Positions 25,575-33,264 of a DNA stretch of 64,000 bases are shown piece after piece. Positions within the stretch are counted from its first letter, which is position 1, and each line of letters starts with the position of its first letter. Under the pieces are notes generated by a model. It did no database searches. It saw nothing but the letters and a program-made list of their open reading frames with translations, and was not told the DNA's origin. A program made the position numbers and the translations under genes. The stretch spans positions 1 through 64,000 of the forward strand of contig NZ_MECJ01000013.1 in the NCBI RefSeq assembly GCF_014596475.1. Direction: 5' to 3'. Origin of the DNA: Streptomyces sp. CBMA152 (GTDB taxonomy: Bacteria > Actinomycetota > Actinomycetes > Streptomycetales > Streptomycetaceae).

Positions 25575-27992
25575 GTGGCCGCGCAGGAAGCCGCTGTCGA
25601 CTCGGTCAGAGATCGCGAGATCGGAGTCGAACAGGAACACCTGGACAAGGTGTACCGCCGCCTTGAGGAGAAGATCCACGAGGCGGAGTTCCTGATGAAC
25701 GACGCCGCCAAACGCGGCCAGGTGGGCACGCCCGGCGCGCTCGCCGAGCGGGACGCCCAGGTCTTCAGGGCCGGGATCCATCTCAACCGCCTGAACAACG
25801 AATTCGAGGACTTCCTCTTCGGCCGGATCGACCTGCTGCTCGGCAGGGACGGCAAGAAGGGCCCCGACGGCGCCTACACGGCCGTGGAGCCCGCCGAGGG
25901 GGCCGTACGCGAGGACGAGGGCGGGAAGTACGCCGACATCGCCGAGACGCTCCACATCGGCCGTATCGGCGTCCTCGACTCGGACTACGCGCCGCTCGTC
26001 ATCGACTGGCGGGCGCCCGCCGCCGCGCCGTTCTACCGCTCCACCCCGGTCGACCCGGGCCGGGTCGTACGGCGCCGCGTCATCCGCTCCAAGGGCCGCA
26101 AGGTCCTCGGCGTCGAGGACGACCTCATGCGTCCGGAGCTCAACGCGACGCTCGACGGCACCGAGCTCGCGGTGATCGGCGACGGCGCCCTGATGGCCGC
26201 GCTCGGCCAGGCCCGCAGCCACACGATGCGGGACATCGTCGCCTCCATCCAGGCCGAGCAGGACCTGGTGATCCGGGCGCCCGCCGCGTCCGTCACGTAT
26301 GTGGAGGGCGGCCCCGGCACCGGCAAGACGGCGGTCGCGCTGCACCGGGCCGCGTATCTGCTCTACCAGGACCGCCGCCGCTACGCGGGCGGCATCCTGA
26401 TCGTCTCGCCGACCCCGCTGCTCGTGGCGTACACCGAAGGCGTGCTGCCCTCGCTCGGCGAGGAGGGCCAGGTGGCGATCCGCGCGGTCGGCAACCTGGT
26501 CGACGGCGCCGAGGCCACCGCCTACGACGACCCGGCGGTCGCCCGTATCAAGGGCTCGTCCCGGATGCTCCAGGTGCTGCGCCAGGCGGCCCGGGGAGCC
26601 CTGGAGACGGGCGAGCCGGGGCGGAACCGGACGCGGCGGGGCGGCCGGGGTGCCAATTCCGCGGGCGGGGGACAGGACTCCGCTCAGCTCGCGTTCGGCG
26701 AGGAGCCGCAGGCGGAGAAGGCGGCGACGACCCCCACCCTGCTGCGCGTGGTCGCCTTCGGGCGCCGCGTCGAGCTGGAGAACGAGGAGCTGCGGCGCAT
26801 CCGCCAGGCCGTGCTCGGCGGGACCGCGCCGGTCAACCTGCTGCGCCCGCGCGCCCGCAAGCTGCTGCTCGACGCGCTGTGGTCCCGCTCCGGCGCGGCC
26901 GGGCGGCACACGGACCCGGAGCTGGCCGCCGAGCTGCGCTCGTCGTTCGACGACGACATCACCTCCGAGGACAGCTTCATCGCGTTCCTGGACGCCTGGT
27001 GGCCCGAGCTCACCCCGCGCGGGGTGCTCGCCGCGATGGGCGACGAGCGGCGGCTCGGCCGCTGGGCGAGACGGGTGCTCACGCCCGGCGAGACCCGGCG
27101 TCTGGCGCGCTCGCTGTCCCGCCTCGACGCCAAGGGCCACGGCCCGCTCTCGGTGCACGACGTGGCGCTCCTGGACGAGCTCCAGACGCTGCTCGGCACC
27201 CCGGCCCGGCCCCGCAAGAAGCGCGAGTACGACCCGCTGGACGCGCTCACCGGCCTTGAGGAGCTGATGCCGCAGCGCGAGGAGACCCAGCGCGAGCGCG
27301 CGGAGCGCCTGGCCCAGGAGCGCACCGAGTACGCGCACGTCATCGTCGACGAGGCGCAGGACCTCACGCCGATGCAGTGGCGGATGGTCGGCCGCCGGGG
27401 CCGCACGGCCACCTGGACGGTCGTCGGCGACCCGGCCCAGTCGTCCTGGTCCGACCCGGACGAGGCGGCCGCCGCGCGCGACGAGGCGCTGGGCTCGCGC
27501 CCGCGCCGCCGCTTCGAGCTGACGGTGAACTACCGCAACCCGGCCGAGATCGCCGAACTGGCCGCGCGCGTACTGGCGTTGGCGATGCCGGGCATGAAGT
27601 CCCCGGCCGCCGTGCGCTCCACGGGCGTCGAGCCGCGCTTCGCGGTCGTACGGGATGATCTCGCGCAGTCGGTACGCGACGAGGCGGCCCGGCTGCTCGA
27701 CCAGGTCGACGGCACGGTGGGCGTGGTCGTGGCGATGCGTCGGCGCGAGCAGGCCGCACGCTGGCTCGCGGGCCTCGGCGAGCGCGTGGTGGCGCTCGGC
27801 AGCCTGGAGGCGAAGGGTCTGGAGTACGACGCCACCGTCGTCGTATCGCCCGCCGAGATCGCCGACGAGTCGCCCGCCGGGCTGCGGGTGCTGTACGTGG
27901 CGCTGACCCGGGCCACCCAGCAGTTCACGGTCCTCGCGGGCGAGCGCGACGAGCCGGACGCGAACGGGGTGCCGGACCTGCTGCGGGACTGA
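25575..27992 (+). CDS. UvrD/Rep-like ATPase of the HelD type
   Basis: This 805-residue superfamily 1 ATPase has an N-terminal coiled coil (about 10-60). Walker A is 'GGPGTGKTAVAL' and DEAQD is in 'HVIVDEAQDLTPMQ'; late motifs are 'VNYRN', 'LEAKGLEYDATVV' and 'YVALTRATQQ'. The coiled coil plus split helicase layout is that of HelD proteins, which bind RNA polymerase and free stalled complexes; some actinobacterial relatives protect against rifamycins. A low-complexity insert near residues 340-370 splits the helicase domain. GTG 25575 has AGAAGGGGG upstream. TTGACG near 25527 may be a -35 box. No rifamycin-associated element was recognised upstream. Confidence 0.88.
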   Translation: MAAQEAAVDSVRDREIGVEQEHLDKVYRRLEEKIHEAEFLMNDAAKRGQVGTPGALAERDAQVFRAGIHLNRLNNEFEDFLFGRIDLLLGRDGKKGPDGAYTAVEPAEGAVREDEGGKYADIAETLHIGRIGVLDSDYAPLVIDWRAPAAAPFYRSTPVDPGRVVRRRVIRSKGRKVLGVEDDLMRPELNATLDGTELAVIGDGALMAALGQARSHTMRDIVASIQAEQDLVIRAPAASVTYVEGGPGTGKTAVALHRAAYLLYQDRRRYAGGILIVSPTPLLVAYTEGVLPSLGEEGQVAIRAVGNLVDGAEATAYDDPAVARIKGSSRMLQVLRQAARGALETGEPGRNRTRRGGRGANSAGGGQDSAQLAFGEEPQAEKAATTPTLLRVVAFGRRVELENEELRRIRQAVLGGTAPVNLLRPRARKLLLDALWSRSGAAGRHTDPELAAELRSSFDDDITSEDSFIAFLDAWWPELTPRGVLAAMGDERRLGRWARRVLTPGETRRLARSLSRLDAKGHGPLSVHDVALLDELQTLLGTPARPRKKREYDPLDALTGLEELMPQREETQRERAERLAQERTEYAHVIVDEAQDLTPMQWRMVGRRGRTATWTVVGDPAQSSWSDPDEAAAARDEALGSRPRRRFELTVNYRNPAEIAELAARVLALAMPGMKSPAAVRSTGVEPRFAVVRDDLAQSVRDEAARLLDQVDGTVGVVVAMRRREQAARWLAGLGERVVALGSLEAKGLEYDATVVVSPAEIADESPAGLRVLYVALTRATQQFTVLAGERDEPDANGVPDLLRD

Positions 27993-28089
27993 GGGGGCGC
28001 CATGGAGGGGCTGAGCCGACCCGGTACTGAATCCGAGTCAACTCGCGATGCTTGAATCACTTGCCGGGGTGGTTTGTTAGCCTGGATAC

Positions 28090-28227
28090 GGCACCGGCTC
28101 GATCCAAGCCCCCGGGCCCAACCTTAGTCGCCTAGAGCGACCACTTGCCGCGAGGCGAGCATGGCGGGTCGGTGTCTTTAACGTCAGCAACAGGCCCACG
28201 TCATCTTCCGATGGCGTGGGCCTGTTG
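28090..28227 (+). ncRNA. Candidate small RNA with its own promoter and terminator
   Basis: TAGCCT at 28078-28083 is a good housekeeping -10 box. The upstream TTGAAT (28052) is three bases further away than ideal. About 105 bases downstream is a 13-bp perfect stem CAACAGGCCCACG / CGTGGGCCTGTTG (28188-28227). The segment between has no ribosome site or long frame. A terminated ~138-nt transcript is therefore plausible, but only transcript data would prove it. Confidence 0.35.
28188..28227 (+). terminator. Strong stem-loop ending the helD-mae intergenic transcript
   Basis: A perfect 13-bp stem with a 14-base loop that can form a small inner CAT/ATG pairing. It is followed by TGTGCTTT. It would end the candidate small RNA or read-through from the helicase gene. 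Confidence 0.85.
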
Positions 28228-28422
28228 TGCTTTCCGGGTCCTCCGGCGCGCGTTTTCGGGGCTTCCGCCCGGCGATCGACTCTCGTATGGTGGAAACTGT
28301 TTTCCGCAGGACAGACCGCGTTACCGGCTACCCGCCGGTAGGTGCGAACATCGGATGGCGTTGCCCGGCAACAGCCGGCGCGGCGCTAGCAACGAAGCTA
28401 GGGAAAGCAGAGGAACCCGGTC

Positions 28423-29838
28423 ATGGCAACGGCGCCCAGCGTCTCGTACTCGATGACGGTCCGGCTGGAGGTGCCCGCCAGCGGAACGGCGGTCTCCCAG
28501 CTCACCACGGCCGTGGAGTCCTCCGGCGGTTCGGTCACCGGCCTCGACGTGACCGCCTCCGGCCACGAGAAGCTGCGGATCGACGTCACCATCGCGGCCA
28601 CCTCCACCGCGCACGCCGACGAGATCGTCGAGAAGCTGCGCGGGATCGAGGGCGTCACCCTCGGCAAGGTCTCCGACCGTACGTTCCTGATGCACCTCGG
28701 CGGCAAGATCGAGATGCAGTCGAAGCACCCCATCCGCAACCGTGACGACCTCTCGATGATCTACACCCCGGGTGTCGCCCGGGTGTGCATGGCGATCGCC
28801 GAGAACCCCGAGGACGCCCGCCGCCTCACCATCAAGCGCAACACCGTCGCGGTCGTCACCGACGGCTCGGCCGTCCTCGGCCTCGGCAACATCGGCCCGA
28901 TGGCCGCCATGCCGGTCATGGAGGGCAAGGCGGCCCTCTTCAAGCGCTTCGCCGACATCGACGCCTGGCCGATCTGCCTGGACACCCAGGACACCGACGA
29001 GATCGTCTCGATCGTCAAGGCGATCGCCCCCGGCTTCGCGGGCATCAACCTGGAAGACATCTCGGCCCCGCGCTGCTTCGAGATCGAGGCCCGCCTGCGC
29101 GAGGCCCTCGACATCCCCGTCTTCCACGACGACCAGCACGGCACCGCCATCGTGGTGCTCGCCGCGCTCACCAACGCGCTGCGCGTGGTCGGCAAGGGCA
29201 TCGGGGACGTACGGGTCGTCATGTCCGGCGCGGGCGCGGCCGGTACGGCCATCCTCAAGCTGCTCGTCGCGGCCGGCGTGAAGAACGCGGTCGTCGCCGA
29301 CATCCAGGGCGTCGTCCACTCGGGCCGCGCGGACCTGGCGGGCCCCGAGGCGGGCAGCGACATGGCGGCGCTGCGCTGGATCGCCGAGAACACCAACCCG
29401 GAGGGCCTGACGGGCACTCTGAAGGAGGCCGTGGTCGGCGCCGACGTCTTCATCGGCGTCTCCGCCCCCAACGTCCTGAACGGCGACGACGTGGCCGCGA
29501 TGGCCGACGGCGCCATCGTCTTCGCGCTCGCGAACCCGGACCCGGAGGTCGAGCCGGGCGTGGCGCGCGAGACGGCCGCCGTGGTGGCCACCGGCCGCTC
29601 GGACTTCCCGAACCAGATCAACAACGTGCTGGTCTTCCCGGGCGTCTTCCGCGGCCTGCTGGACGCCCAGTCCCGTACGGTCAACACGGACATGATGCTG
29701 GCCGCCGCGACGGCGCTGGCGGACGTGGTGAGCGAGGACGAGCTCAACCCGAACTACATCATCCCCTCGGTCTTCAACGACAAGGTCGCGGGAGCGGTCG
29801 CGGGAGCGGTGCGCACGGCGGCCCAGGCCGCCTTCTGA
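28423..29838 (+). CDS. NAD-dependent malic enzyme with N-terminal ACT-like domain
   Basis: The enzyme oxidatively decarboxylates malate to pyruvate, linking the TCA cycle to acetyl-CoA supply. The 471 residues contain an ACT-like domain (about 8-85) and the malic-enzyme core: 'YTPGVARVCMAI', 'LGLGNIGPMAAMPVMEGKAALF', 'LEDISAPRCFEIE' and 'FHDDQHGTAIV', with the metal-binding acidic residues. A Rossmann NAD site follows ('VMSGAGAAGTAILKLL'). The ACT domain suggests allosteric control by a small molecule. ATG 28423 has AGAGGA seven bases upstream. The S. coelicolor equivalent, SCO2951, is reported as NAD-dependent. The structured leader upstream may regulate it. Confidence 0.93.
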   Translation: MATAPSVSYSMTVRLEVPASGTAVSQLTTAVESSGGSVTGLDVTASGHEKLRIDVTIAATSTAHADEIVEKLRGIEGVTLGKVSDRTFLMHLGGKIEMQSKHPIRNRDDLSMIYTPGVARVCMAIAENPEDARRLTIKRNTVAVVTDGSAVLGLGNIGPMAAMPVMEGKAALFKRFADIDAWPICLDTQDTDEIVSIVKAIAPGFAGINLEDISAPRCFEIEARLREALDIPVFHDDQHGTAIVVLAALTNALRVVGKGIGDVRVVMSGAGAAGTAILKLLVAAGVKNAVVADIQGVVHSGRADLAGPEAGSDMAALRWIAENTNPEGLTGTLKEAVVGADVFIGVSAPNVLNGDDVAAMADGAIVFALANPDPEVEPGVARETAAVVATGRSDFPNQINNVLVFPGVFRGLLDAQSRTVNTDMMLAAATALADVVSEDELNPNYIIPSVFNDKVAGAVAGAVRTAAQAAF

Positions 29839-30178
29839 GCGTCCGGCGCGTCGCGGGATGCGGGGTTGTGGGGCCGCCCGTAGGGTGGCGGACCATGACC
29901 CCGCATCCGCTCCGGCGGTTCCATTCAGTCTCCGCAGAGTCGACGGAGCGTCACCAACAGCAGGCTGTGGCGCTTTTCGTGTGACTCCGGAGGGTGCCGG
30001 ATTGGCTTTCCCGCCACAGGTGGGGGCAGGATGCTCCCCCAAGGACTTCGTCCAGGGGGAACCCCCAAGGACGCGAGCGTCGTGGGAACGGACCCGGGTC
30101 CGGGGACTGACCGAGGACCCTGGCAGCATCGGCTTCGATCTCACGCCTCACAGGCAAGAAGAACACGGGAGTAAGAAC
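29839..30178 (+). other. 340-bp spacer before the HU gene
   Basis: No gene is supported here, although a frame in register with HU stays open back to 29858 without a ribosome site. A hairpin at 30035-30060 (TCCCCC..GGAC-TTC-GTCC.GGGGGA) could end malic-enzyme transcription or act in the HU leader. A partial repeat of its arm (CCCCCAAGGAC) follows at 30062. Confidence 0.5.
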
Positions 30179-30460
30179 ATGAACCGCAGTGAGCTGGTGG
30201 CCGCGCTGGCCGACCGCGCCGAGGTGACCCGCAAGGACGCCGACGCCGTTCTGGCCGCGTTCGCCGAGACCGTCGGCGAGATCGTCGCCAAGGGCGACGA
30301 GAAGGTCACCATCCCCGGCTTCCTGACCTTCGAGCGCACCCACCGTGCCGCTCGCACCGCGCGCAACCCGCAGACCGGTGAGCCGATCGACATCCCGGCC
30401 GGCTTCAGCGTGAAGGTCTCCGCGGGCTCGAAGCTCAAGGAAGCCGCGAAGGGCAAGTAA
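30179..30460 (+). CDS. hupA: HU-family nucleoid DNA-binding protein
   Basis: This 93-residue protein bends and compacts DNA without sequence preference. It begins 'MNRSELVAALADRAEVTRKD' and has the HU/IHF signature 'GFLTFERTHRAARTARNPQTG' with the Pro-containing beta arm ('EPIDIPAG'), and it ends with a short Lys tail. ATG 30179 has ACGGGAG upstream; length fits the short HU type. It corresponds to HupA (SCO2950) by position. A very strong terminator follows. Confidence 0.96.
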   Translation: MNRSELVAALADRAEVTRKDADAVLAAFAETVGEIVAKGDEKVTIPGFLTFERTHRAARTARNPQTGEPIDIPAGFSVKVSAGSKLKEAAKGK

Positions 30461-30489
30461 GCGTTCCCTTTGCGGACCGCTTGGCTTTA

Positions 30490-30539
30490 ACGACGAAGGG
30501 CGGCCACCCCCGTGGAGGGGGGTGGCCGCCCTTCGTCGT
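30490..30539. terminator. 22-bp perfect stem-loop after the HU gene
   Basis: The arms (ACGACGAAGGGCGGCC plus ACCCCC, and their complement) pair perfectly over 22 bp with a 6-base loop. This is among the strongest terminators in the window. It also blocks murA read-through from the other strand. Confidence 0.92.
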
Positions 30540-30540
30540 G

Positions 30541-30632
30541 AGCGGGGTGCAGGGGGCGCTGCCCCCGCCAGGGGTCCGGGGGCGTAGCCCCCGGGAGAAC
30601 CACCTCCGCCCCCACCCACCCCCGGAGGGTTT
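30541..30632 (+). repeat. Dispersed palindromic intergenic element, copy 1
   Basis: This ~92-bp G/C-rich block (starting AGCGGGGTGCAGGGGGCG, with an inner GGGGGCGTAGCCCCC hairpin) is nearly identical to the reverse complement of 54949-55039. Both copies begin or end right beside a gene's 3' end. An 18-bp tail motif (GGAAGGGGCGGGGTGGGG) occurs at 30635 and again at 55257. Confidence 0.8.
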
Positions 30633-30665
30633 AGGGAAGGGGCGGGGTGGGGTGAACCCCCAGGG

Positions 30666-32006
30666 TCAGCTGAGCGCGCCGTTCGGGAGCTCCACCTTCG
30701 CGCCGAGCTCCACCAGCTTCTCCATGAAGTTCTCGTAACCCCGGTTGATCAGGTCGATGCCATGGACCCGGGACGTCCCCTGGGCGGCCAGCGCGGCGAT
30801 CAGGTACGAGAAACCGCCCCGGAGGTCCGGGATCACCAGATCGGCGCCCTGGAGCTTCGTGGGGCCGCTCACGACCGCGGAGTGCAGGAAGTTCCGCTGC
30901 CCGAAGCGGCAGTCGGAGCCACCGAGGCACTCGCGGTACAGCTGGATGTGCGCGCCCATCTGGTTCAGCGCCGAGGTGAAGCCGAGCCGCGACTCGTACA
31001 CCGTCTCGTGGACGATCGACAGGCCCGTGGCCTGCGTCAGGGCCACGACCAGCGGCTGCTGCCAGTCGGTCTGGAAGCCGGGGTGGACGTCCGTCTCCAG
31101 GGCGATCGACTTGAGCGAGCCGCCCGGGTGCCAGAACCGGATGCCCTCGTCGTCGATCTCGAAGGCGCCGCCGACCTTCCGGTACGTGTTCAGGAAGGTC
31201 ATCATCGACCGCTGCTGCGCGCCGCGGACGTAGATGTTGCCCTCGGTCGCGAGCGCCGCGGACGCCCAGGAGGCGGCCTCCAGGCGGTCCGAGAGGGCGC
31301 GGTGGGTGTAGCCGCCGAGGCTGTCGACACCGGTGATCCGGATGGTCCGGTCGGTGTCCATGGCGATGATCGCGCCCATCTTCTGCAGTACGCAGATGAG
31401 GTCCTCGATCTCCGGCTCCACGGCGGCGTTGGAGAGCTCGGTCACACCCTCGGCCAGGACGGCCGTGAGCAGCACCTGCTCGGTCGCGCCGACCGACGGG
31501 TACGGGAGGCGGATCTTCGTGCCGCGCAGGCGCTGCGGGGCCTCCAGGTACTGGCCGTCGGCACGCTTCTCGATGGTCGCGCCGAACTGCCGCAGCACCT
31601 CGAAGTGGAAGTCGATCGGCCGGCCGCCGATGTCGCAGCCGCCCAGGCCCGGGATGAAGGCGTGGCCGAGCCGGTGCAGCAGCGGGCCGCAGAGCAGGAT
31701 CGGGATCCGCGAGGACCCCGCGTGCGCGTCGATGTCGGCGACGTTCGCGCTTTCGACATGCGACGGGTCGAGAATCAGCTCGCCCGGCTCCTCGCCGGGG
31801 CGGACGGTCACCCCGTGCAGCTGCAGCAGGCCGCGTACGACGCGTACGTCGCGGATGTCGGGCACATTGCGCAGCCGGCTCGGACCGCTGCCGAGCAGGG
31901 CGGCGACCATCGCCTTCGGCACGAGGTTCTTCGCGCCGCGGACGCGGATCTCGCCCTCCAGCGGGGTTCCGCCGTGGACAAGCAGTACATCGTCTGTGCC
32001 GGTCAT
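30666..32006 (-). CDS. murA: UDP-N-acetylglucosamine 1-carboxyvinyltransferase
   Basis: MurA transfers enolpyruvate from PEP to UDP-GlcNAc, the first committed step of peptidoglycan synthesis. The 446-residue cytoplasmic protein has the repeated EPSP-synthase-type fold with 'GAKNLVPKAMVAALL' near the start. The active-site loop is 'LGGCDIGGRPIDFH' with Cys124, the residue attacked by fosfomycin; an Asp here, as in mycobacteria, would give resistance. ATG 32006 is chosen because homology starts there; the frame open to 32186 is not supported. It is a single-gene unit, with divergent yqgE upstream. Confidence 0.96.
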   Translation of the reverse strand: MTGTDDVLLVHGGTPLEGEIRVRGAKNLVPKAMVAALLGSGPSRLRNVPDIRDVRVVRGLLQLHGVTVRPGEEPGELILDPSHVESANVADIDAHAGSSRIPILLCGPLLHRLGHAFIPGLGGCDIGGRPIDFHFEVLRQFGATIEKRADGQYLEAPQRLRGTKIRLPYPSVGATEQVLLTAVLAEGVTELSNAAVEPEIEDLICVLQKMGAIIAMDTDRTIRITGVDSLGGYTHRALSDRLEAASWASAALATEGNIYVRGAQQRSMMTFLNTYRKVGGAFEIDDEGIRFWHPGGSLKSIALETDVHPGFQTDWQQPLVVALTQATGLSIVHETVYESRLGFTSALNQMGAHIQLYRECLGGSDCRFGQRNFLHSAVVSGPTKLQGADLVIPDLRGGFSYLIAALAAQGTSRVHGIDLINRGYENFMEKLVELGAKVELPNGALS

Positions 32007-32235
32007 GAATCTCGCGTTCCGGAATCGTCGGGCAGGGGGCCAGAGAAAAGGGTAAGGGGCCTGGACCCATGTCCCGTAAGGGCGAGGGGGCTTCGCAACC
32101 GTAATGAATTTGCCACAACACGCTCCGCTCAAGGGAGTTCTGCGCAGCGTCACCGCGCTCCGTGGCCGGAAACGGTCGCGCCCCATTGCTGCCGTGCGCT
32201 CCCCGCCGGGGCCGAAGATGCGGGATCATGTCCGC

Positions 32236-32796
32236 ATGACCGAGGTGTCCTCGCTCACAGGGCGGCTGCTCGTCGCCACCCCCGCCCTCGCGGATCCGAA
32301 CTTCGACCGCGCGGTGGTGCTGCTCCTCGACCACGACGAGGAGGGCTCCCTCGGCGTGGTCCTGAACCGCCCGACCCCGGTCACCGTCGGCGACATCCTG
32401 GAGCCGTGGGCCTCGCTCGCGGGCGAGCCCGGGGTGGTCTTCCAGGGCGGCCCGGTCTCCCTCGACTCCGCCCTCGGCGTCGCCGTCATCCCCGGCGACG
32501 AGGGGCCGCTCGGCTGGCGCCGGGTGTACGGGGCGATCGGCCTGGTCGACCTGGAGGCGCCCCCGGAACTGCTCGCGGCGGCCCTGGGCTCGCTGCGGAT
32601 CTTCGCCGGCTACTCGGGCTGGGGCCCGGGCCAGCTGGAGGACGAGCTGAGCGACGGGGCCTGGTACGTGGTGGAGTCCGAACCGGGCGACGTCTCCTCA
32701 CCGGAACCGGAATCGCTGTGGCGCGCGGTGCTGCGCCGCCAGCGCAGCGAACTGGCGATGGTGGCGACGTACCCCGACGACCCTTCGCTCAACTGA
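32236..32796 (+). CDS. YqgE/AlgH family protein (UPF0301)
   Basis: This 186-residue protein shows family motifs 'LTGRLLVATPALADPNFDRA', 'GVVLNRPT', 'GGPV' and 'FAGYSGWGPGQLEDEL'. The fold is known but the biochemical role is not settled. ATG 32236 is used because homology begins there; ATG 32218 is an in-frame alternative and neither has a strong ribosome site. The DUF3039 gene lies 30 bases downstream, so the pair may be co-transcribed. Confidence 0.9.
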   Translation: MTEVSSLTGRLLVATPALADPNFDRAVVLLLDHDEEGSLGVVLNRPTPVTVGDILEPWASLAGEPGVVFQGGPVSLDSALGVAVIPGDEGPLGWRRVYGAIGLVDLEAPPELLAAALGSLRIFAGYSGWGPGQLEDELSDGAWYVVESEPGDVSSPEPESLWRAVLRRQRSELAMVATYPDDPSLN

Positions 32797-32826
32797 TGCC
32801 GCCGCGCTTCAGTACGCTAGGAACTT

Positions 32827-33111
32827 ATGAGCACTCTTGAGCCCGAGCGCGGGGCAGGTACGGGGACCCTCGTAGAGCCGGTACCGCAGGTATCGAACGG
32901 CGACGGCGACCACGAGCGCTTCGCCCACTACGTCCAGAAGGACAAGATCATGGCGAGCGCGCTCGACGGGACCCCCGTCGTCGCGCTCTGCGGCAAGGTC
33001 TGGGTGCCGGGCCGTGACCCGAAGAAGTACCCGGTCTGCCCGATGTGCAAGGAGATCTACGAGTCCATGGGCGCGGGCGGAGACAAGGGCAAGGACAAGG
33101 ACAAGAAGTAG
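32827..33111 (+). CDS. Small DUF3039-type zinc-binding protein
   Basis: This 94-residue protein has one Cys in 'VVALCGKVWVPGRDPKKYP', a Cys-x2-Cys pair in 'CPMCKEIY', and an upstream His/Tyr segment ('ERFAHYVQKDKIM') that together suggest a metal site. It ends in a Lys/Asp tail. It matches actinobacterial DUF3039, whose function is unknown. Its place after yqgE is conserved in streptomycetes. A palindromic terminator follows 59 bases later. Confidence 0.88.
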   Translation: MSTLEPERGAGTGTLVEPVPQVSNGDGDHERFAHYVQKDKIMASALDGTPVVALCGKVWVPGRDPKKYPVCPMCKEIYESMGAGGDKGKDKDKK

Positions 33112-33170
33112 CGCCGTTCGGGGTGCGGTGCGTTTCTGGCCGCGGACCGTGCCGCCTTGCTCGCGCAATG

Positions 33171-33202
33171 CCCCGCGCCCCTGATGCCTGAGGGGCGCGG
33201 GG
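33171..33202. terminator. Palindromic terminator of the common Streptomyces intergenic type
   Basis: A 12-bp perfect stem (CCCCGCGCCCCT / AGGGGCGCGGGG) with an 8-base loop. The same arm sequence, extended to AGGGGCGCGGGGAACTGCGC, recurs at 55181-55200. This is therefore a member of a dispersed palindrome family. Confidence 0.85.
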
Positions 33203-33264
33203 AACTGCGCGCTTAGCCACCGACGGCCCGCAGTCGCAGTACTACCGGGGTTAGCGTGTGCCGC

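Larger units (their letters stand above)
27993..28422 (+). other. 430-bp intergenic region with candidate sRNA and malic-enzyme leader
   Basis: There is no convincing protein gene here. A small dyad CGAGT-CA-ACTCG lies at 28034-28045. A TAGCCT -10 box and a strong terminator bracket a possible small RNA. From about 28284 (TATGGT) to the malic-enzyme start is a leader with stems ACCGGC/GCCGGT near 28322-28339 and CTAGC-AACGAA-GCTAG at 28386-28401. The latter ends eight bases before the ribosome site AGAGGA. Confidence 0.5.

Noticed and set aside
28228..28422. Known riboswitch upstream of malic enzyme
   Set aside because: Stems are present, but no core of a riboswitch class that I know could be matched.
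29858..30178. 200-residue in-frame extension of HU
   Set aside because: No ribosome site or typical codons, and HU homology with its own ribosome site starts at 30179.
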